From Rosenbergiella metrosideri (GTDB lineage Bacteria; Pseudomonadota; Gammaproteobacteria; Enterobacterales; Enterobacteriaceae): a DNA stretch of 64,000 nt. Position 1 is the stretch's first letter. The number at the start of each line of letters is the position of its first letter. Location of the stretch: positions 22,700 to 86,699 of the forward strand of contig NZ_JALBCV010000013.1 in the NCBI RefSeq assembly GCF_022602565.1, in the 5' to 3' direction. Positions 1-13,067 of the stretch are shown in pieces. The notes beneath the pieces are model-generated. The model saw only the letters and a list, made by a program, of their open reading frames with translations, was not told where the DNA came from and searched no databases. Both the position numbers and the translations under genes were made by a program.

Positions 1-773
1 ATCGCATCATGGGTATTGATACACAGGGCGCTTATCAGGCGATTTATGTGGATACCCCAGGGCTACATATGGAAGAAAAGCGGGCGATCAACCGTTTGAT
101 GAACCGCGCTGCGAGTAGTTCAATCGGTGATGTTGAGCTGATTGTTTTTGTGGTGGAAGGCACGCGTTGGACAGATGATGATGAGATGGTGCTTAATAAG
201 CTTAAATCGGTCAAGGTACCGGTGGTTTTGGCCATCAATAAAATCGATAATATCCAAGATAAAACCATCTTGTTACCCCATATCCAACAGATCAGCCAAA
301 AAATGAATTTCGCTGATGTGGTACCTTTGTGTGCAGAAACAGGACAGAACGTCGATACCATCGCGCGTATCGTTCACAATACCCTGCCGGAAGCCGACCA
401 TCACTTCCCAGAAGATTATGTGACTGACCGTTCACAACGCTTCATGGCCTCTGAAATCATTCGCGAAAAGTTAATGCGTTTCTTAGGGGCTGAACTGCCG
501 TACTCTGTTACCGTTGAAATCGAGCGTTTCGTGGCCAATGAGCGGGGCGGTTATGATATCAATGGCCTTATCTTGGTCGAACGCGAAGGCCAAAAGAAGA
601 TGGTGATCGGTAACAAGGGTACCAAGATCAAAACCATTGGTATTGAAGCACGTCGTGACATGGAAGAGATGTTCGAATCCCGTGTTCACCTTGAACTGTG
701 GGTGAAAGTGAAGTCTGGCTGGGCAGATGACGAACGTGCTCTGCGTAGCCTAGGCTATACCGACGATCTCTAA
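1..773 (+). CDS. era: GTPase Era, 5' end cut by window edge
   Basis: Ras-like GTPase that binds the 3' end of 16S rRNA and is needed for 30S subunit maturation. The reading frame is open from base 3, so 256 C-terminal residues are visible and the P-loop lies outside the window. Seen: the G3 motif DTPG, the G4 motif NKID, and the C-terminal KH RNA-binding domain with [15 protein letters not shown] and VIGNKG. Near-identical to E. coli Era. It ends a few bases before recO, as in the rnc-era-recO-pdxJ-acpS operon of enterobacteria. Confidence 0.97.
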   Translation, partial: RIMGIDTQGAYQAIYVDTPGLHMEEKRAINRLMNRAASSSIGDVELIVFVVEGTRWTDDDEMVLNKLKSVKVPVVLAINKIDNIQDKTILLPHIQQISQKMNFADVVPLCAETGQNVDTIARIVHNTLPEADHHFPEDYVTDRSQRFMASEIIREKLMRFLGAELPYSVTVEIERFVANERGGYDINGLILVEREGQKKMVIGNKGTKIKTIGIEARRDMEEMFESRVHLELWVKVKSGWADDERALRSLGYTDDL

Positions 774-776
774 TTG

Positions 777-1499
777 ATGGAGGGCTGGCAGCGCGTTTTT
801 GTTTTGCATGCTCGCCCTTACAGCGAAACGAGCTTGCTGCTCGACATCTTCAGTGAAAGTGATGGACGCGTCACTGTGCTGGCGAAAGGGGCTCGTTCAC
901 GCCGTTCCAACCTCAAAGGTGCTTTACAGCCCTTCACTCCTCTGCTCATGCGATGGGGGGGGAAAGGTGAAGTCAAAACGTTACGCAGTGCCGAGCCTGT
1001 CTCAATGGGACTGCCGTTAAGCGGGACTTACCTTTACTGCGGACTTTATGTCAATGAACTGTTGATGAGAGTCCTCGGCCAAGAAATTGGTTACTCAGCA
1101 CTTTTCTTTGATTATCTCCACTGTCTGCAATCGCTTGCTGCGCTTGATAGCTCTCCTGAGCCGGTCTTACGACGTTTCGAATTTGCGCTATTGGCGCATC
1201 TGGGGTACGGCGTAGACTTTTTACACTGCGCCGGTAGCGGTGAAGAAGTCAGTGATGAGATGACTTATAACTATCGGCAAGAACGAGGCTTTATTGCTAG
1301 TGTTGTGCCGACAGCACACACCTTCACCGGCCGTCAGTTGCGCGCCTTTTATCAGCGCGAATTTCCAGAAATTGATACACTGCGGGCGGCAAAGCGTTTT
1401 ACGCGTATGGCGTTAAAGCCGTACTTAGGGGGGCGTCCCTTAAAAAGCCAAGCACTCTTCCGGCAATTCCAGCTTCCCGTGGATAAACCGCAAGAGTGA
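777..1499 (+). CDS. recO: DNA repair protein RecO
   Basis: Recombination mediator of the RecFOR pathway: anneals ssDNA and, with RecR, loads RecA on SSB-coated gaps. 240 residues, the family's usual length, with an N-terminal OB fold ([18 protein letters not shown], about residues 1-80) and a helical C-terminal domain containing [17 protein letters not shown] at 777 is chosen because orthologues begin MEGWQR; an in-frame TTG lies one codon upstream at 774. The gene starts 4 bases after the era stop, so translation is probably coupled. Confidence 0.96.
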   Translation: MEGWQRVFVLHARPYSETSLLLDIFSESDGRVTVLAKGARSRRSNLKGALQPFTPLLMRWGGKGEVKTLRSAEPVSMGLPLSGTYLYCGLYVNELLMRVLGQEIGYSALFFDYLHCLQSLAALDSSPEPVLRRFEFALLAHLGYGVDFLHCAGSGEEVSDEMTYNYRQERGFIASVVPTAHTFTGRQLRAFYQREFPEIDTLRAAKRFTRMALKPYLGGRPLKSQALFRQFQLPVDKPQE

Positions 1500-1540
1500 A
1501 TAATAGTGTCCTTTTTTCGTGACTATCTATGAGGTTTAGC

Positions 1541-2272
1541 ATGGCGGAAGTTTATTTAGGCGTAAATATTGACCATATCGCTACCGTGCGTAACGCACGA
1601 GGTACCCACTATCCGGATCCTGTTCAGGCCGCTTTTGTCGCAGAACAAGCCGGTGCTGATGGCATTACCGTGCACTTGCGTGAAGACCGCCGCCATATCA
1701 CGGACCGAGATATCGCCCTGCTGCGACAAACGATTCAGACCCGCATGAATTTAGAAATGGCGGTGACTGAAGAGATGATTAACATTGCTTGTCAAACGCG
1801 TCCGCATTTCTGCTGTCTTGTGCCGGAAAAGCGTGAAGAAGTGACTACCGAAGGTGGGTTAGACGTCGCCGGACAACAAACGAAATTAAATGAAGCAGTG
1901 GCGCGTCTACAGCAAGCGAATATCATCGTGTCACTCTTTATCGATCCTGACGTTCAGCAAATTGATGCAGCCGTGACTGCGAAAGCGCCTTTTATCGAGA
2001 TCCACACTGGTGCTTACGCAGAAGCACAGGATCCTGAGGATGTGGCAAAAGAGTTAGAACGTATTCGGGCAGCCGTGAGCTATGCCGCATCAAAAGGCTT
2101 GAAAGTGAATGCTGGCCACGGGCTGACTTACCATAACGTTCAGGCCATCGCCGCATTACCAGAGATCTATGAGCTGAATATTGGGCACGCGATTATTGGT
2201 CGTGCGTTATTTAGCGGTCTGGCGGATGCCGTTCGCGAGATGAAACAGTGCTTACAGGATGCTCGACGCTAA
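1541..2272 (+). CDS. pdxJ: Pyridoxine 5'-phosphate synthase PdxJ
   Basis: Condenses 1-deoxyxylulose 5-phosphate with 3-amino-2-oxopropyl phosphate to pyridoxine 5'-phosphate, the last ring-forming step of vitamin B6 synthesis. TIM barrel of 243 residues. Active-site residues are present: His45 and Arg47 in HLREDRRH, Glu72 in NLEMAVT, and the [10 protein letters not shown] histidine. Start 1541 (MAEVYLG) is preferred over an in-frame ATG at 1529 because GAGG at 1531-1534 is well placed for it and orthologues begin there. The stop overlaps the acpS start (TAATG). Confidence 0.97.
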   Translation: MAEVYLGVNIDHIATVRNARGTHYPDPVQAAFVAEQAGADGITVHLREDRRHITDRDIALLRQTIQTRMNLEMAVTEEMINIACQTRPHFCCLVPEKREEVTTEGGLDVAGQQTKLNEAVARLQQANIIVSLFIDPDVQQIDAAVTAKAPFIEIHTGAYAEAQDPEDVAKELERIRAAVSYAASKGLKVNAGHGLTYHNVQAIAALPEIYELNIGHAIIGRALFSGLADAVREMKQCLQDARR

Positions 2273-2652
2273 TGGCTATCGTGGGGCTGGGGACTGATAT
2301 TGTCGAAATCTCGCGCATTGAACAGGTGATAGAACGTTCAGGTGACCGGTTAGCAAAACGAGTGCTAACCGATAGCGAATGGCAACAATATCAACAACAC
2401 CATCAACCCGTGCGATTTTTAGCGAAGCGTTTCGCGGTGAAAGAGGCGGCAGCTAAAGCCTTTGGTACGGGTATTCGTAACGGTTTAGCCTTTAATCAAT
2501 TTGAAGTGTTTAATAATCCGCTCGGCAAGCCTTGTTTACGATTACTTGGGCAAGCGGAGATTCTAGCGGAGCAATTGGGTATTCAGCACCACCACGTGAC
2601 GCTCGCCGATGAGCGTCGCTACGCCTGCGCAACGGTGATCTTCGAAAGTTAA
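2272..2652 (+). CDS. acpS: Holo-[acyl-carrier-protein] synthase AcpS
   Basis: Transfers 4'-phosphopantetheine from CoA to the serine of apo-acyl carrier protein, activating fatty acid synthesis. 126 residues, as usual for the family. The Mg-binding Asp9 in GLGTDIVEI and the [11 protein letters not shown] motif with the second acidic ligand are present. The ATG shares its first base with the pdxJ stop (TAATG), so translation is coupled. Its last bases overlap the convergent yfhL stop. Confidence 0.97.
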   Translation: MAIVGLGTDIVEISRIEQVIERSGDRLAKRVLTDSEWQQYQQHHQPVRFLAKRFAVKEAAAKAFGTGIRNGLAFNQFEVFNNPLGKPCLRLLGQAEILAEQLGIQHHHVTLADERRYACATVIFES

Positions 2653-2909
2653 CCGTTTAGGGTAGGATAGAGCTGTACAAACTTTTCCCACAATTGGTCG
2701 GGTGTCTCTCGCCATATCGTATCGTGAACAATCGTATGTGAGATGGGGCAGACACTCTGGCAGGTCGGTGCCTCGTAGTGTCCGACACATTCGGTGCAAC
2801 GAGTCGGGTCAATTTCATAGATTTTAGCGCCTAATGCGATGGCCTGATTAGGACACTCGGGTTCGCACATATCACAATTGATGCAGCGTTCAGTGATCAG
2901 TAATGCCAC
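2649..2909 (-). CDS. yfhL: YfhL-type 2[4Fe-4S] ferredoxin
   Basis: Small 86-residue ferredoxin with two cluster-binding motifs: a classical CxxCxxCxxxCP at residues 9-19 ([12 protein letters not shown]), and a second with the spaced CxxC...C...CP pattern (CTEC, then TCQSVCP) typical of the Alvin-type family to which YfhL belongs. It is an electron carrier; its partner enzyme is not evident from the neighbours. Convergent with acpS with a 4-base overlap, the same arrangement as in E. coli. Confidence 0.93.
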   Translation of the reverse strand: MALLITERCINCDMCEPECPNQAIALGAKIYEIDPTRCTECVGHYEAPTCQSVCPISHTIVHDTIWRETPDQLWEKFVQLYPTLNG

Positions 2910-3202
2910 GTTTTTCCTCTACTCGTTAAATTCATTATTTCATTGTCGATTTGCCGCCCATCCGTTGAGGTAGGTCGTCGCTTATCTCTACTGGAGAGTA
3001 GGATAAGCTATTTTTATCGTTATTAATTTAACGTAGGACATTAATGGGGCAGTTTAGTCAGAAAACGTAAACTGAAGAGTGAGTGGTTTTAGAACGAAAA
3101 TAGGCAAGTGAGGATATAATGGGTTAGAAATAACTCAACAACAGCTTTAGTACTTTTTAGATAAAAATTGGTTTGGAAATTTAAAAATTAAGATAATAGT
3201 TA

Positions 3203-3415
3203 ATGATAGCGAGAAGCACCCCAACAGCGCTAAAAATTCTTATTAGCCTCGTCACTTTTACAGTCACTTTCCTGCTGCTGCGCCCTGCGGAGCCGGCCAT
3301 ACCAGAACAGATTGTATTTTGGAGCAATGCTGCACGATTTTTCGGAGTATGTAACCCCGAAGGATTTGTCGGAATTGCGTCACTCATTGTCTGCTCCCTA
3401 GTTACTAACCCGTGA
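3203..3415 (+). CDS. Possible small membrane protein, unrecognised
   Basis: 70-codon frame in the 604-base gap between yfhL and yfcH. An in-frame TAG lies immediately upstream at 3197. Residues 10-27 are hydrophobic (KILISLVTFTVTFLLL) and a second hydrophobic stretch is near the C-terminus (GFVGIASLIVCSL), with a polar PEQIVFWSNAARFFG segment between, the pattern of a two-helix inner-membrane protein. No strong Shine-Dalgarno site is seen, and a similar-length frame runs on the other strand. No family assigned. The rest of the gap (2910-3202 and 3416-3513) shows only AT-rich sequence. Confidence 0.33.
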   Translation: MIARSTPTALKILISLVTFTVTFLLLRPAEPAIPEQIVFWSNAARFFGVCNPEGFVGIASLIVCSLVTNP

Positions 3416-3513
3416 AACCATAGTCTCTCAGTCCGGGTGATTGCTTAGATATAGACTATGCTGAGTAGCAGAGTCCCCCTTGTTATGGTGGATATATAAT
3501 TAAGAGGCAGGCT

Positions 3514-4413
3514 ATGAAAATTCTCATCACTGGTGCAACAGGGTTGATAGGGCAGCGTCTTACTCAGACGCTGTTAAAGCAATCACATCTTATTACTGCG
3601 TTAACGCGTTCGCCTGAGCGGGCGACTAAGCTTCTAGGCCCTCAAGTGGAACTGTTAACCTCACTCGAGGGGTTAGGGTCATTAGACGGTTTCGATGCGG
3701 TGATTAACCTTGCCGGGGAGCCAATTGCCGATAAACGCTGGACGACGGCTCAGAAACAGAAACTCTGTGACAGCCGTTGGCACTTAACGGAAAAGATTGC
3801 CGAGTTAATTAAGGCTAGCGCCCAACCACCATCAGTTTTGATCTCGGGGTCAGCGGTAGGCTATTACGGTGATCAAGGGCAAGTAGTGGTGACCGAAGAG
3901 AGCTCGCCACATCAAGAGTTTACTTGGCAGCTCTGCTCACGCTGGGAAACACTGGCGCTTGCGGCGCAAAGTCCCCATACACGAGTCTGTTTATTACGTA
4001 CCGGTGTCGTGCTGTCGAGAGAGGGCGGTGTGCTCGCAAAAATGGTAATGCCATTTCGTGTTGGTGTTGGGGGACCTTTTGGGGATGGCCAGCAATATAT
4101 GCCGTGGATACATATTGACGATATGCTCAATGCGATTCTCTTCCTACTAAGCCAGCCTTCCCTGAAAGGGCCGTTTAATATGGTTGCTCCAACGCCAGTT
4201 CGTAATGAACAATTTAGTACTCAGCTAGCAAAAGTATTGCACCGCCCTTGCTTTATGCGTGTCCCTGCCGTTGCAGTCCGCTGTCTGATGGGCGAATCTG
4301 CTGTGTTAGTGTTAGGTGGGCAGCAGGCTGTTCCTCAACGACTTATTGATGCGGGTTATACGTTTCGTTATACCGCACTGCAACCCGCACTCGAAGACGT
4401 TGTCGGTAAATAG
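3514..4413 (+). CDS. yfcH: YfcH-family NAD-dependent epimerase/dehydratase (SDR)
   Basis: 299-residue extended short-chain dehydrogenase. The N-terminal Rossmann motif is [14 protein letters not shown], followed by the diagnostic [14 protein letters not shown] of the YfcH (TIGR01777) group, the [10 protein letters not shown] strand with the SDR tyrosine, and a C-terminal DUF1731-like end ([13 protein letters not shown]). The physiological substrate of this family is not known. A Shine-Dalgarno GAGGC lies 7-8 bases before the ATG. Transcribed alone; E. coli carries yfcH elsewhere, so this location differs. Confidence 0.9.
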   Translation: MKILITGATGLIGQRLTQTLLKQSHLITALTRSPERATKLLGPQVELLTSLEGLGSLDGFDAVINLAGEPIADKRWTTAQKQKLCDSRWHLTEKIAELIKASAQPPSVLISGSAVGYYGDQGQVVVTEESSPHQEFTWQLCSRWETLALAAQSPHTRVCLLRTGVVLSREGGVLAKMVMPFRVGVGGPFGDGQQYMPWIHIDDMLNAILFLLSQPSLKGPFNMVAPTPVRNEQFSTQLAKVLHRPCFMRVPAVAVRCLMGESAVLVLGGQQAVPQRLIDAGYTFRYTALQPALEDVVGK

Positions 4414-4418
4414 AATAG

Positions 4419-4437
4419 GGGGAGGGGTTTCCTCCCC
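4419..4437 (+). terminator. GC-rich hairpin after yfcH
   Basis: Perfect 7-bp stem GGGGAGG/CCTCCCC with a 5-base loop, 6 bases after the yfcH stop. It lacks a clear T tract, so it may be a weak terminator or a 3'-end stabiliser. Confidence 0.5.
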
Positions 4438-4600
4438 AAACGAGTTACCATGATGAAACCAGATTTTGTGATAGAGGATGATTTTTCAAGAAAGGGTTTA
4501 ACCCTATTATCCCCACTAAGAGTGAGTAAACTCTTTCTAAAAATATAACACCCAGCTTATATAACTTAACGACCGATAGGTGACACTCCTGCATCAATAA

Positions 4601-6627
<2,027 letters not shown>

Positions 6628-6791
6628 ATAGTTATCTCTCGGTTCTGCTCGCGATTCCCTAATGTTAGGGAGTGAATCTTTTGATTTCTTAACGCAAGAC
6701 GGAGCGTATTCTGAGCAATTTAACGCCAGAGAGCAACTTTTTAAGCAATAAATGTTCATCAAATCGGAGAAGAGCTCATACGATAAAATCC

Positions 6792-6807
6792 GCGCAAACG
6801 GTTTCGT
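6792..6807 (+). promoter_or_regulatory. PurR operator and promoter region of purL
   Basis: GCGCAAACGGTTTCGT matches the PurR consensus ACGCAAACGTTTGCGT at 13 of 16 positions. A -10-like TATACT lies at 6825-6830; with a 17-bp spacer the -35 falls on the right half of the operator, so purine-bound PurR would block polymerase directly. This agrees with purL being a PurR regulon member in E. coli. Confidence 0.8.
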
Positions 6808-6896
6808 ATTGCGACGAGATTCATTATACTAGCGCCGTTTTCCCACTGTAGCGCCAGTGTATGTCAGCCAGACATACCGACGACGAGAGATGATTA

Positions 6897-9800
6897 ATGA
6901 TGGAAATTTTGCGTGGTTCGCCTGCCCTGTCTGCCTTTCGAATTAACAAGCTAGTCACCACTTTTCAAGAACTTCAGTTACCTGTCCGTTCACTCTATGC
7001 CGAATATGTGCACTTTGCTGACGTGACACAACCGTTAACCGATGAGCAAACAACGCGCTTAGAAAAATTATTACGCTATGGTCCGTCATTGGCCGAGCAT
7101 ACGCCGCAAGGGCAACTGCTCTTAGTCACCCCACGTCCAGGTACCATCTCTCCATGGTCATCGAAAGCTACCGACATTGCGCATAACTGTGAATTACCGA
7201 TGGTGAAGCGCTTAGAGCGTGGATTAGCTTTCTATCTCGATGCCCCTGAGCTTGATAAAGCACAATTCGAGCAGGTCGCGGCTTTACTGCACGATCGGAT
7301 GATGGAAACCGTCTTTACTGATCTTGCTGACGCAGCACAACTGTTTACTCAACATACGCCGCACCCGCTAACCACCATTGATATTCAACAAGGTGGTCGC
7401 CAAGCGCTCTCTGCAGCGAATGTTCGTTTAGGTCTCGCGCTCGCGGAAGATGAAATTGATTATCTACTCAACGCCTTTACACAGCTGGGAAGAAATCCCA
7501 ATGATGTTGAGTTGTATATGTTTGCTCAAGCTAACTCTGAGCACTGCCGCCATAAAATATTTAATGCGGATTGGGTGATTGATGGCGTCGCGCAACCCAA
7601 GTCGCTGTTTAAAATGATCAAAAATACCTTCGAAACCACGCCAGAGCATGTGCTATCTGCCTATAAAGATAATGCAGCGGTGATGGAAGGTTCTGTTGCA
7701 GGGCGTTTCTACGCAGAAGCAGAGACAGGTCAGTACGATTTCCATCAACAACCTATTCATATCTTAATGAAGGTTGAGACGCACAACCACCCAACCGCAA
7801 TCTCTCCATGGCCAGGTGCCGCAACGGGGTCGGGTGGTGAAATTCGCGATGAAGGTGCAACCGGTCGCGGAGCGAAACCTAAAGCAGGCCTTACCGGATT
7901 CTCGGTATCAAACTTACGTATTCCTGGTTTTGAGCAACCTTGGGAAGAGGATTTTGGTAAACCAGAGCGTATTGTTACCGCACTGGATATCATGCTCGAC
8001 GGTCCGCTAGGGGGCGCTGCGTTTAATAACGAATTTGGTCGCCCGGCGCTAAACGGTTACTTCCGGACCTATGAAGAGAAGGTTAGCAGCCATAACGGTG
8101 ATGAGATCCGTGGTTACCATAAACCTATTATGTTGGCGGGTGGCATCGGTAATATCCGTGACGACCATGTTCAAAAGGGTGACATTACCGTTGGTGCAAA
8201 ACTGATTGTTCTTGGCGGCCCGTCGATGAATATCGGTCTGGGCGGCGGGGCAGCTTCCTCGATGGATTCTGGTCAATCTGATGCAGATCTCGATTTTGCT
8301 TCGGTACAGCGAGATAACCCTGAAATGGAACGACGCTGCCAAGAAGTTATCGACCGCTGCTGGCAACGTGGTGAAGAAAACCCCATCCTGTTTATCCATG
8401 ATGTAGGGGCAGGGGGACTTTCGAATGCCATGCCAGAGTTGGTTTCAGACGGGGGACGGGGCGGACGCTTTGATCTCCGTAAAATTCTAAATGATGAGCC
8501 GGGCATGACGCCGTTAGAGATCTGGTGTAATGAATCTCAAGAGCGTTATGTCTTAGCGATCGATACTGATAAATTAGCCGAATTTGATGCCATTTGTCAG
8601 CGCGAGCGCGCACCTTATGCCGTAATCGGTGAAGCGACAGAGCAACAGCACCTGACATTAGAAGATCCGCACTTCGACAACCAACCTATCGACATGCCAC
8701 TGGACGTTCTATTGGGTAAAACCCCGAAAATGACCCGTGATGTGCGTCGTCAGCAGGCGAAAGGGGATAGCTTTACTGCCCAAGATATTGACCTGGCTGA
8801 AGCGGTAAAACGCGTTCTTCACCTGCCGGCGGTAGCGGAAAAAACCTTCTTAATCACTATCGGTGACCGGACGGTGACCGGCATGGTGGCGCGTGATCAG
8901 ATGGTGGGACCGTGGCAAATTCCCGTTGCAAACTGTGCCGTGACCACGACGAGTTTGGATAGCTATACGGGTGAGGCGTTTGCCATGGGTGAGCGTGCAC
9001 CAGTGGCCTTACTTGATTATGCTGCCTCAGCACGATTAGCGGTGGGCGAAGCATTGACTAACTTAGCTGCTACGGCGATTGGCGATTTAAAACAGATCAA
9101 ACTCTCTGCAAACTGGATGGCTGCAGCGGGCCATCCAGGCGAAGATGCGGGGTTATACGATGCGGTAAAAGCCGTCGGTGAAGAGCTTTGCCCGGCATTG
9201 GGCTTAACTATCCCAGTGGGCAAAGACTCCATGTCGATGAAAACGCGTTGGCAGGAGCAGGGGGAAGACCGTGAGGTTATCTCTCCAATGTCACTTGCAA
9301 TCACGGCCTTTGCGCGCGTCGAGGATGTGCGCTTAACGGTTACCCCGGAACTTAAAACGGATCGTGATAACTTACTGCTACTGGTCGATCTTGGCCAGGG
9401 ACATCAAGCCCTCGGCGCGACAGCGTTGGCACAAGTTTATCGTAAGTTGGGGCAACACCCGGCAGATGTTCGCGATACCGAGAAGCTTCGTGGTTTCTTC
9501 ACTGCTATTCAACAATTAGTCAGTGAGCGAAAACTACTGGCTTACCATGACCGTTCTGACGGGGGGTTATTGGTCACGCTGGCAGAGATGGCCTTCGCTG
9601 GTCATTGCGGTATTAATGCAGATATCAGTACGTTGGGTACTCCACCTGTTGCCGCGTTGTTCAATGAAGAGCTGGGGGCTGTGTTACAAATTGCACGTGA
9701 AGATCTCAATACCGTAAAAGCGGTCTTTACAGAGCAAGGGCTAGATAACGAACTTCATATTATCGGCTCCGCTTGCTCAGGGGACCATTTTACGTTGGTA

Positions 9801-10787
9801 GCCGAAGGGCAACCTGTCTATTCAGAAAAACGCTCACAACTGCGTGAATGGTGGGCGGAAACGACGTGGCAAATGCAGCGTCTGCGTGATAATCCTGCTT
9901 GCGCGGATCAAGAACACCAAGCGAAATTAGATGAGCGCGATCCTGGGCTGAATGTGTCACTGAGCTTCGATCCTAGCGACGATATTGCGGCACCGATGAT
10001 TGCTACTGGGGCTCGTCCTGTATTAGCGGTATTACGAGAGCAAGGTGTTAACTCTCACGTAGAAATGGCGGCGGCTTTCCACCGCGCCGGTTTCGACACG
10101 CGCGACGTTCATATGAGCGATTTGCTGGCAGGACGCACCAACCTTGATGGCTTCCATATGCTCGCGGCGTGTGGCGGCTTCTCCTATGGGGATGTGCTCG
10201 GGGCAGGAGAAGGCTGGGCGAAGTCTATCCTGTTCAATCCTCGCGTGCGCGATACCTTTGCCGACTTCTTCAACCGTGACCAAACCTTAGCCCTTGGGGT
10301 CTGTAATGGTTGCCAGATGGTCTCCAACTTACATGAGATCATTCCGGGCAGCGAATTGTGGCCACGTTTCGTTCGCAACCAGTCTGAGCGCTTTGAAGCC
10401 CGTTTCAGTCTGGTCGAAGTGGTCGACAGTCCTTCACTGGTATTAGAGGGAATGGTCGGTTCACGGATGCCTATCGCGGTTTCTCATGGTGAGGGCTTTG
10501 TGGAAGTGCGTAATAACGAACATTTACAGCAACTCGAAAACAGTAAGCTCGCTGCTTTACGTTTTGTGAACAACCAGGGTCAAGTGACAGAACAGTATCC
10601 AGCTAACCCGAATGGCTCGCCGAACGGTATTACGGCGGTGACCAATACCTCAGGGCGTGTCACTATCATGATGCCGCATCCAGAACGTGTGTTCCGTACT
10701 GTCAGCAATTCATGGCACCCGGAAAATTGGGGTGAGGATAGCCCATGGATGCGTCTGTTCAGAAATGCACGTAAACAACTAGGCTAA
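6897..10787 (+). CDS. purL: Phosphoribosylformylglycinamidine synthase PurL
   Basis: Fourth step of de novo purine synthesis: FGAR + ATP + glutamine to FGAM. Large single-chain enzyme of 1296 residues. In order: N-terminal PurS-like domain, linker, two AIRS-like halves of the FGAM synthase core ([31 protein letters not shown], and GKDSMSMKT in the second half), and a C-terminal class I glutaminase domain with nucleophile Cys in GVCNGCQM and His/Glu in MPHPERVF. The start MMEILRG matches E. coli. Single gene under PurR control. Confidence 0.98.
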   Translation: MMEILRGSPALSAFRINKLVTTFQELQLPVRSLYAEYVHFADVTQPLTDEQTTRLEKLLRYGPSLAEHTPQGQLLLVTPRPGTISPWSSKATDIAHNCELPMVKRLERGLAFYLDAPELDKAQFEQVAALLHDRMMETVFTDLADAAQLFTQHTPHPLTTIDIQQGGRQALSAANVRLGLALAEDEIDYLLNAFTQLGRNPNDVELYMFAQANSEHCRHKIFNADWVIDGVAQPKSLFKMIKNTFETTPEHVLSAYKDNAAVMEGSVAGRFYAEAETGQYDFHQQPIHILMKVETHNHPTAISPWPGAATGSGGEIRDEGATGRGAKPKAGLTGFSVSNLRIPGFEQPWEEDFGKPERIVTALDIMLDGPLGGAAFNNEFGRPALNGYFRTYEEKVSSHNGDEIRGYHKPIMLAGGIGNIRDDHVQKGDITVGAKLIVLGGPSMNIGLGGGAASSMDSGQSDADLDFASVQRDNPEMERRCQEVIDRCWQRGEENPILFIHDVGAGGLSNAMPELVSDGGRGGRFDLRKILNDEPGMTPLEIWCNESQERYVLAIDTDKLAEFDAICQRERAPYAVIGEATEQQHLTLEDPHFDNQPIDMPLDVLLGKTPKMTRDVRRQQAKGDSFTAQDIDLAEAVKRVLHLPAVAEKTFLITIGDRTVTGMVARDQMVGPWQIPVANCAVTTTSLDSYTGEAFAMGERAPVALLDYAASARLAVGEALTNLAATAIGDLKQIKLSANWMAAAGHPGEDAGLYDAVKAVGEELCPALGLTIPVGKDSMSMKTRWQEQGEDREVISPMSLAITAFARVEDVRLTVTPELKTDRDNLLLLVDLGQGHQALGATALAQVYRKLGQHPADVRDTEKLRGFFTAIQQLVSERKLLAYHDRSDGGLLVTLAEMAFAGHCGINADISTLGTPPVAALFNEELGAVLQIAREDLNTVKAVFTEQGLDNELHIIGSACSGDHFTLVAEGQPVYSEKRSQLREWWAETTWQMQRLRDNPACADQEHQAKLDERDPGLNVSLSFDPSDDIAAPMIATGARPVLAVLREQGVNSHVEMAAAFHRAGFDTRDVHMSDLLAGRTNLDGFHMLAACGGFSYGDVLGAGEGWAKSILFNPRVRDTFADFFNRDQTLALGVCNGCQMVSNLHEIIPGSELWPRFVRNQSERFEARFSLVEVVDSPSLVLEGMVGSRMPIAVSHGEGFVEVRNNEHLQQLENSKLAALRFVNNQGQVTEQYPANPNGSPNGITAVTNTSGRVTIMMPHPERVFRTVSNSWHPENWGEDSPWMRLFRNARKQLG

Positions 10788-10910
10788 GTTTATTCTGGAA
10801 AACTCCTAAAGCGTTGTGGGGCTATTCGCCCTGCAAGGCTTTGTTGTTATGATTCGCTGAATTCATTTACTGTTATGATGATCTTGTGATTCATAAATAA
10901 AAATGATGCC

Positions 10911-10984
10911 AATAAGGTGCCTTCTGTCCTAGAGTTGATAACGCGTTATCTTATCTGGACATCACAGTCGTGGGGCACCTTATT
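10911..10984 (+). repeat. Long multi-stem inverted repeat in the purL-glnB gap
   Basis: Nested inverted repeats: AATAAGGTGCC (10911-10921) pairs with GGCACCTTATT (10974-10984), TGTCC (10925-10929) with GGACA (10957-10961), and the centre is the perfect palindrome GATAACGCGTTATC (10937-10950). The RNA would fold into one long hairpin with internal loops. It fills much of the 315-base gap between purL and glnB. It could be the purL 3' end or terminator, an sRNA or a mobile palindrome; nothing coding is seen there. Confidence 0.6.
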
Positions 10985-11093
10985 TTCTTGTCCAGTGACT
11001 TCCCTGAGCAATTCAGCAATAATACTCGTCTCTTACCCGCATAATGCATTCACCCTATAAGTAGCCCTTGTGTGGCGACGCAACGGATAATAA

Positions 11094-11441
<348 letters not shown>

Positions 11442-11625
11442 TCCTAATTTCCGTCTTAGCAGCGCGAGGAGTAAACATAAATCCTGTTCGTGCTGCTTTG
11501 CTTTATCCCCCCCTGGTACTTTGCATTATCTTTCTCCCTCCCATGTGAAGTATTCTTTGTTTCCTTACCCGCTTTCACATCACCAGATGGCTTACTAGGC
11601 GGTGATATAGATGCTCAGAATGAAA

Positions 11626-11641
11626 AGCCAAACGTTTGCGT
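11626..11641 (+). promoter_or_regulatory. PurR operator upstream of glyA
   Basis: AGCCAAACGTTTGCGT matches the PurR consensus at 13 or 14 of 16 positions. It lies about 110 bases before the glyA start. glyA is a PurR target in E. coli. A TGAA-N5-TTTA motif near 11673 resembles a MetR half-site pair but is too weak to call. Confidence 0.75.
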
Positions 11642-11750
11642 AAAAAGACAGGCTTCTCTCTACCACCCAGCTTGAAAAGAGTTTACACTAACCGTCATTA
11701 CCCGTTGTCGGGGAATTTTGATGTTAAAAGCAAGCTGAGTGGAGATGGGA

Positions 11751-13004
11751 ATGTTAAAGCGAGAAATGAACATAGCCGATTACGATGCGGCGTTATGGCA
11801 GGCAATGGAGCAGGAGAAAGTGCGTCAGGAAGAGCATATCGAACTGATTGCTTCAGAAAACTACACCAGTCCACGTGTGATGGAAGCGCAAGGATCACAA
11901 CTGACCAATAAGTATGCCGAAGGTTACCCGGGCAAGCGTTACTATGGTGGTTGCGAATACGTTGATATCGTAGAACAACTGGCGATTGACCGTGCAAAAG
12001 CGTTATTCGGTGCAGATTATGCTAACGTTCAGCCTCACTCAGGCTCTCAAGCTAACTTCGGCGTGTTTACCGCCCTGTTAACCCCAGGCGACACTATTCT
12101 TGGTATGAACCTGGCTCATGGCGGTCACCTCACTCACGGTTCTCCCGTTAACCTATCCGGTAAGCTTTATAACGTTATCCCTTACGGCATTGATGAAAGC
12201 GGCAAAATTGATTATGAAGAGCTTGCGGCGCTTGCTCAGCAACACAAGCCTAAAATGATCATTGGCGGATTTTCTGCCTATTCAGGCGTCTGTGATTGGG
12301 CAAAAATGCGTGAAATCGCGGACAGCATCGGCGCATGGTTGTTCGTCGATATGGCACACGTTGCAGGCCTCGTTGCGGCGGATGTCTACCCTAACCCATT
12401 ACCGCATGCTCACGTAGTGACCACAACGACCCACAAAACCTTAGCCGGTCCACGCGGTGGCTTAATCTTGGCTCAAGGCGGTGATGAAGATCTTTATAAG
12501 AAATTGAACTCTGCCGTATTCCCTGGCGGTCAGGGCGGTCCATTGATGCATGTTATCGCGGGTAAAGCGGTAGCTTTCAAAGAAGCGATGGAACCCGAGT
12601 TCAAAACTTACCAACAGCAAGTTGCTAAGAACGCTAAAGCGATGGTAGAGGTTCTGCTTGAGCGTGGCTATAACATCGTCTCGGGCGGGACGCATAACCA
12701 CCTGTTCTTATTGGACTTGGTTGAGAAGAATATTACCGGCAAAGAAGCCGATGCCGCGCTAGGCAGCGCGAATATTACGGTCAATAAAAACAGCGTACCG
12801 AACGATCCGAAAAGCCCGTTCGTCACTTCTGGCATCCGCATCGGTACTCCAGCGGTAACGCGTCGTGGCTTTAAAGAAGCTGAAGTTCGCGAGCTGGCAG
12901 GATGGATTGCCGACGTTTTGGATAATATCAACGATGCGGCGACGATTGAACGCGTGAAAGGCCAAGTGCTGGCGCTTTGCGCTCGCTTCCCTGTTTACGC
13001 TTAA
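11751..13004 (+). CDS. glyA: Serine hydroxymethyltransferase GlyA
   Basis: PLP enzyme interconverting serine and glycine with tetrahydrofolate, the main source of one-carbon units. 417 residues with the PLP lysine in [16 protein letters not shown] (about Lys229) and the PHSGSQAN and GGHLTHG substrate segments. ATG 11751 gives the E. coli start [16 protein letters not shown] at 11741-11744 is spaced correctly. A 5-codon frame beginning ATGTTAAAAGC lies 30 bases upstream and echoes the glyA start. Purine-linked control is suggested by the upstream PurR box. Confidence 0.98.
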   Translation: MLKREMNIADYDAALWQAMEQEKVRQEEHIELIASENYTSPRVMEAQGSQLTNKYAEGYPGKRYYGGCEYVDIVEQLAIDRAKALFGADYANVQPHSGSQANFGVFTALLTPGDTILGMNLAHGGHLTHGSPVNLSGKLYNVIPYGIDESGKIDYEELAALAQQHKPKMIIGGFSAYSGVCDWAKMREIADSIGAWLFVDMAHVAGLVAADVYPNPLPHAHVVTTTTHKTLAGPRGGLILAQGGDEDLYKKLNSAVFPGGQGGPLMHVIAGKAVAFKEAMEPEFKTYQQQVAKNAKAMVEVLLERGYNIVSGGTHNHLFLLDLVEKNITGKEADAALGSANITVNKNSVPNDPKSPFVTSGIRIGTPAVTRRGFKEAEVRELAGWIADVLDNINDAATIERVKGQVLALCARFPVYA

Positions 13005-13020
13005 GAGAGCGAAGCAATAA

Positions 13021-13056
13021 AAAAGCCGCGATAGGTCACTATCGCGGCTTTTCTTT
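13021..13056. terminator. Bidirectional terminator between glyA and suhB
   Basis: Perfect 14-bp stem (13021-13034 with 13039-13052, core AGCCGCGATAG) and a 4-base GTCA loop. A-runs on the left and T-runs on the right let it serve both convergent genes. Confidence 0.93.
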
Positions 13057-13067
13057 ATTTAGAAGAG

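Noticed and set aside
8049..8399. 116-codon open frame on the minus strand inside purL
   Set aside because: Shadow frame of a long, strongly conserved gene; no ribosome site or protein-like pattern.
10974..10990. GGCAC...TTG before glnB as a sigma-54 promoter
   Set aside because: The GG to GC spacing is wrong (TC instead of GC at the -12 position).
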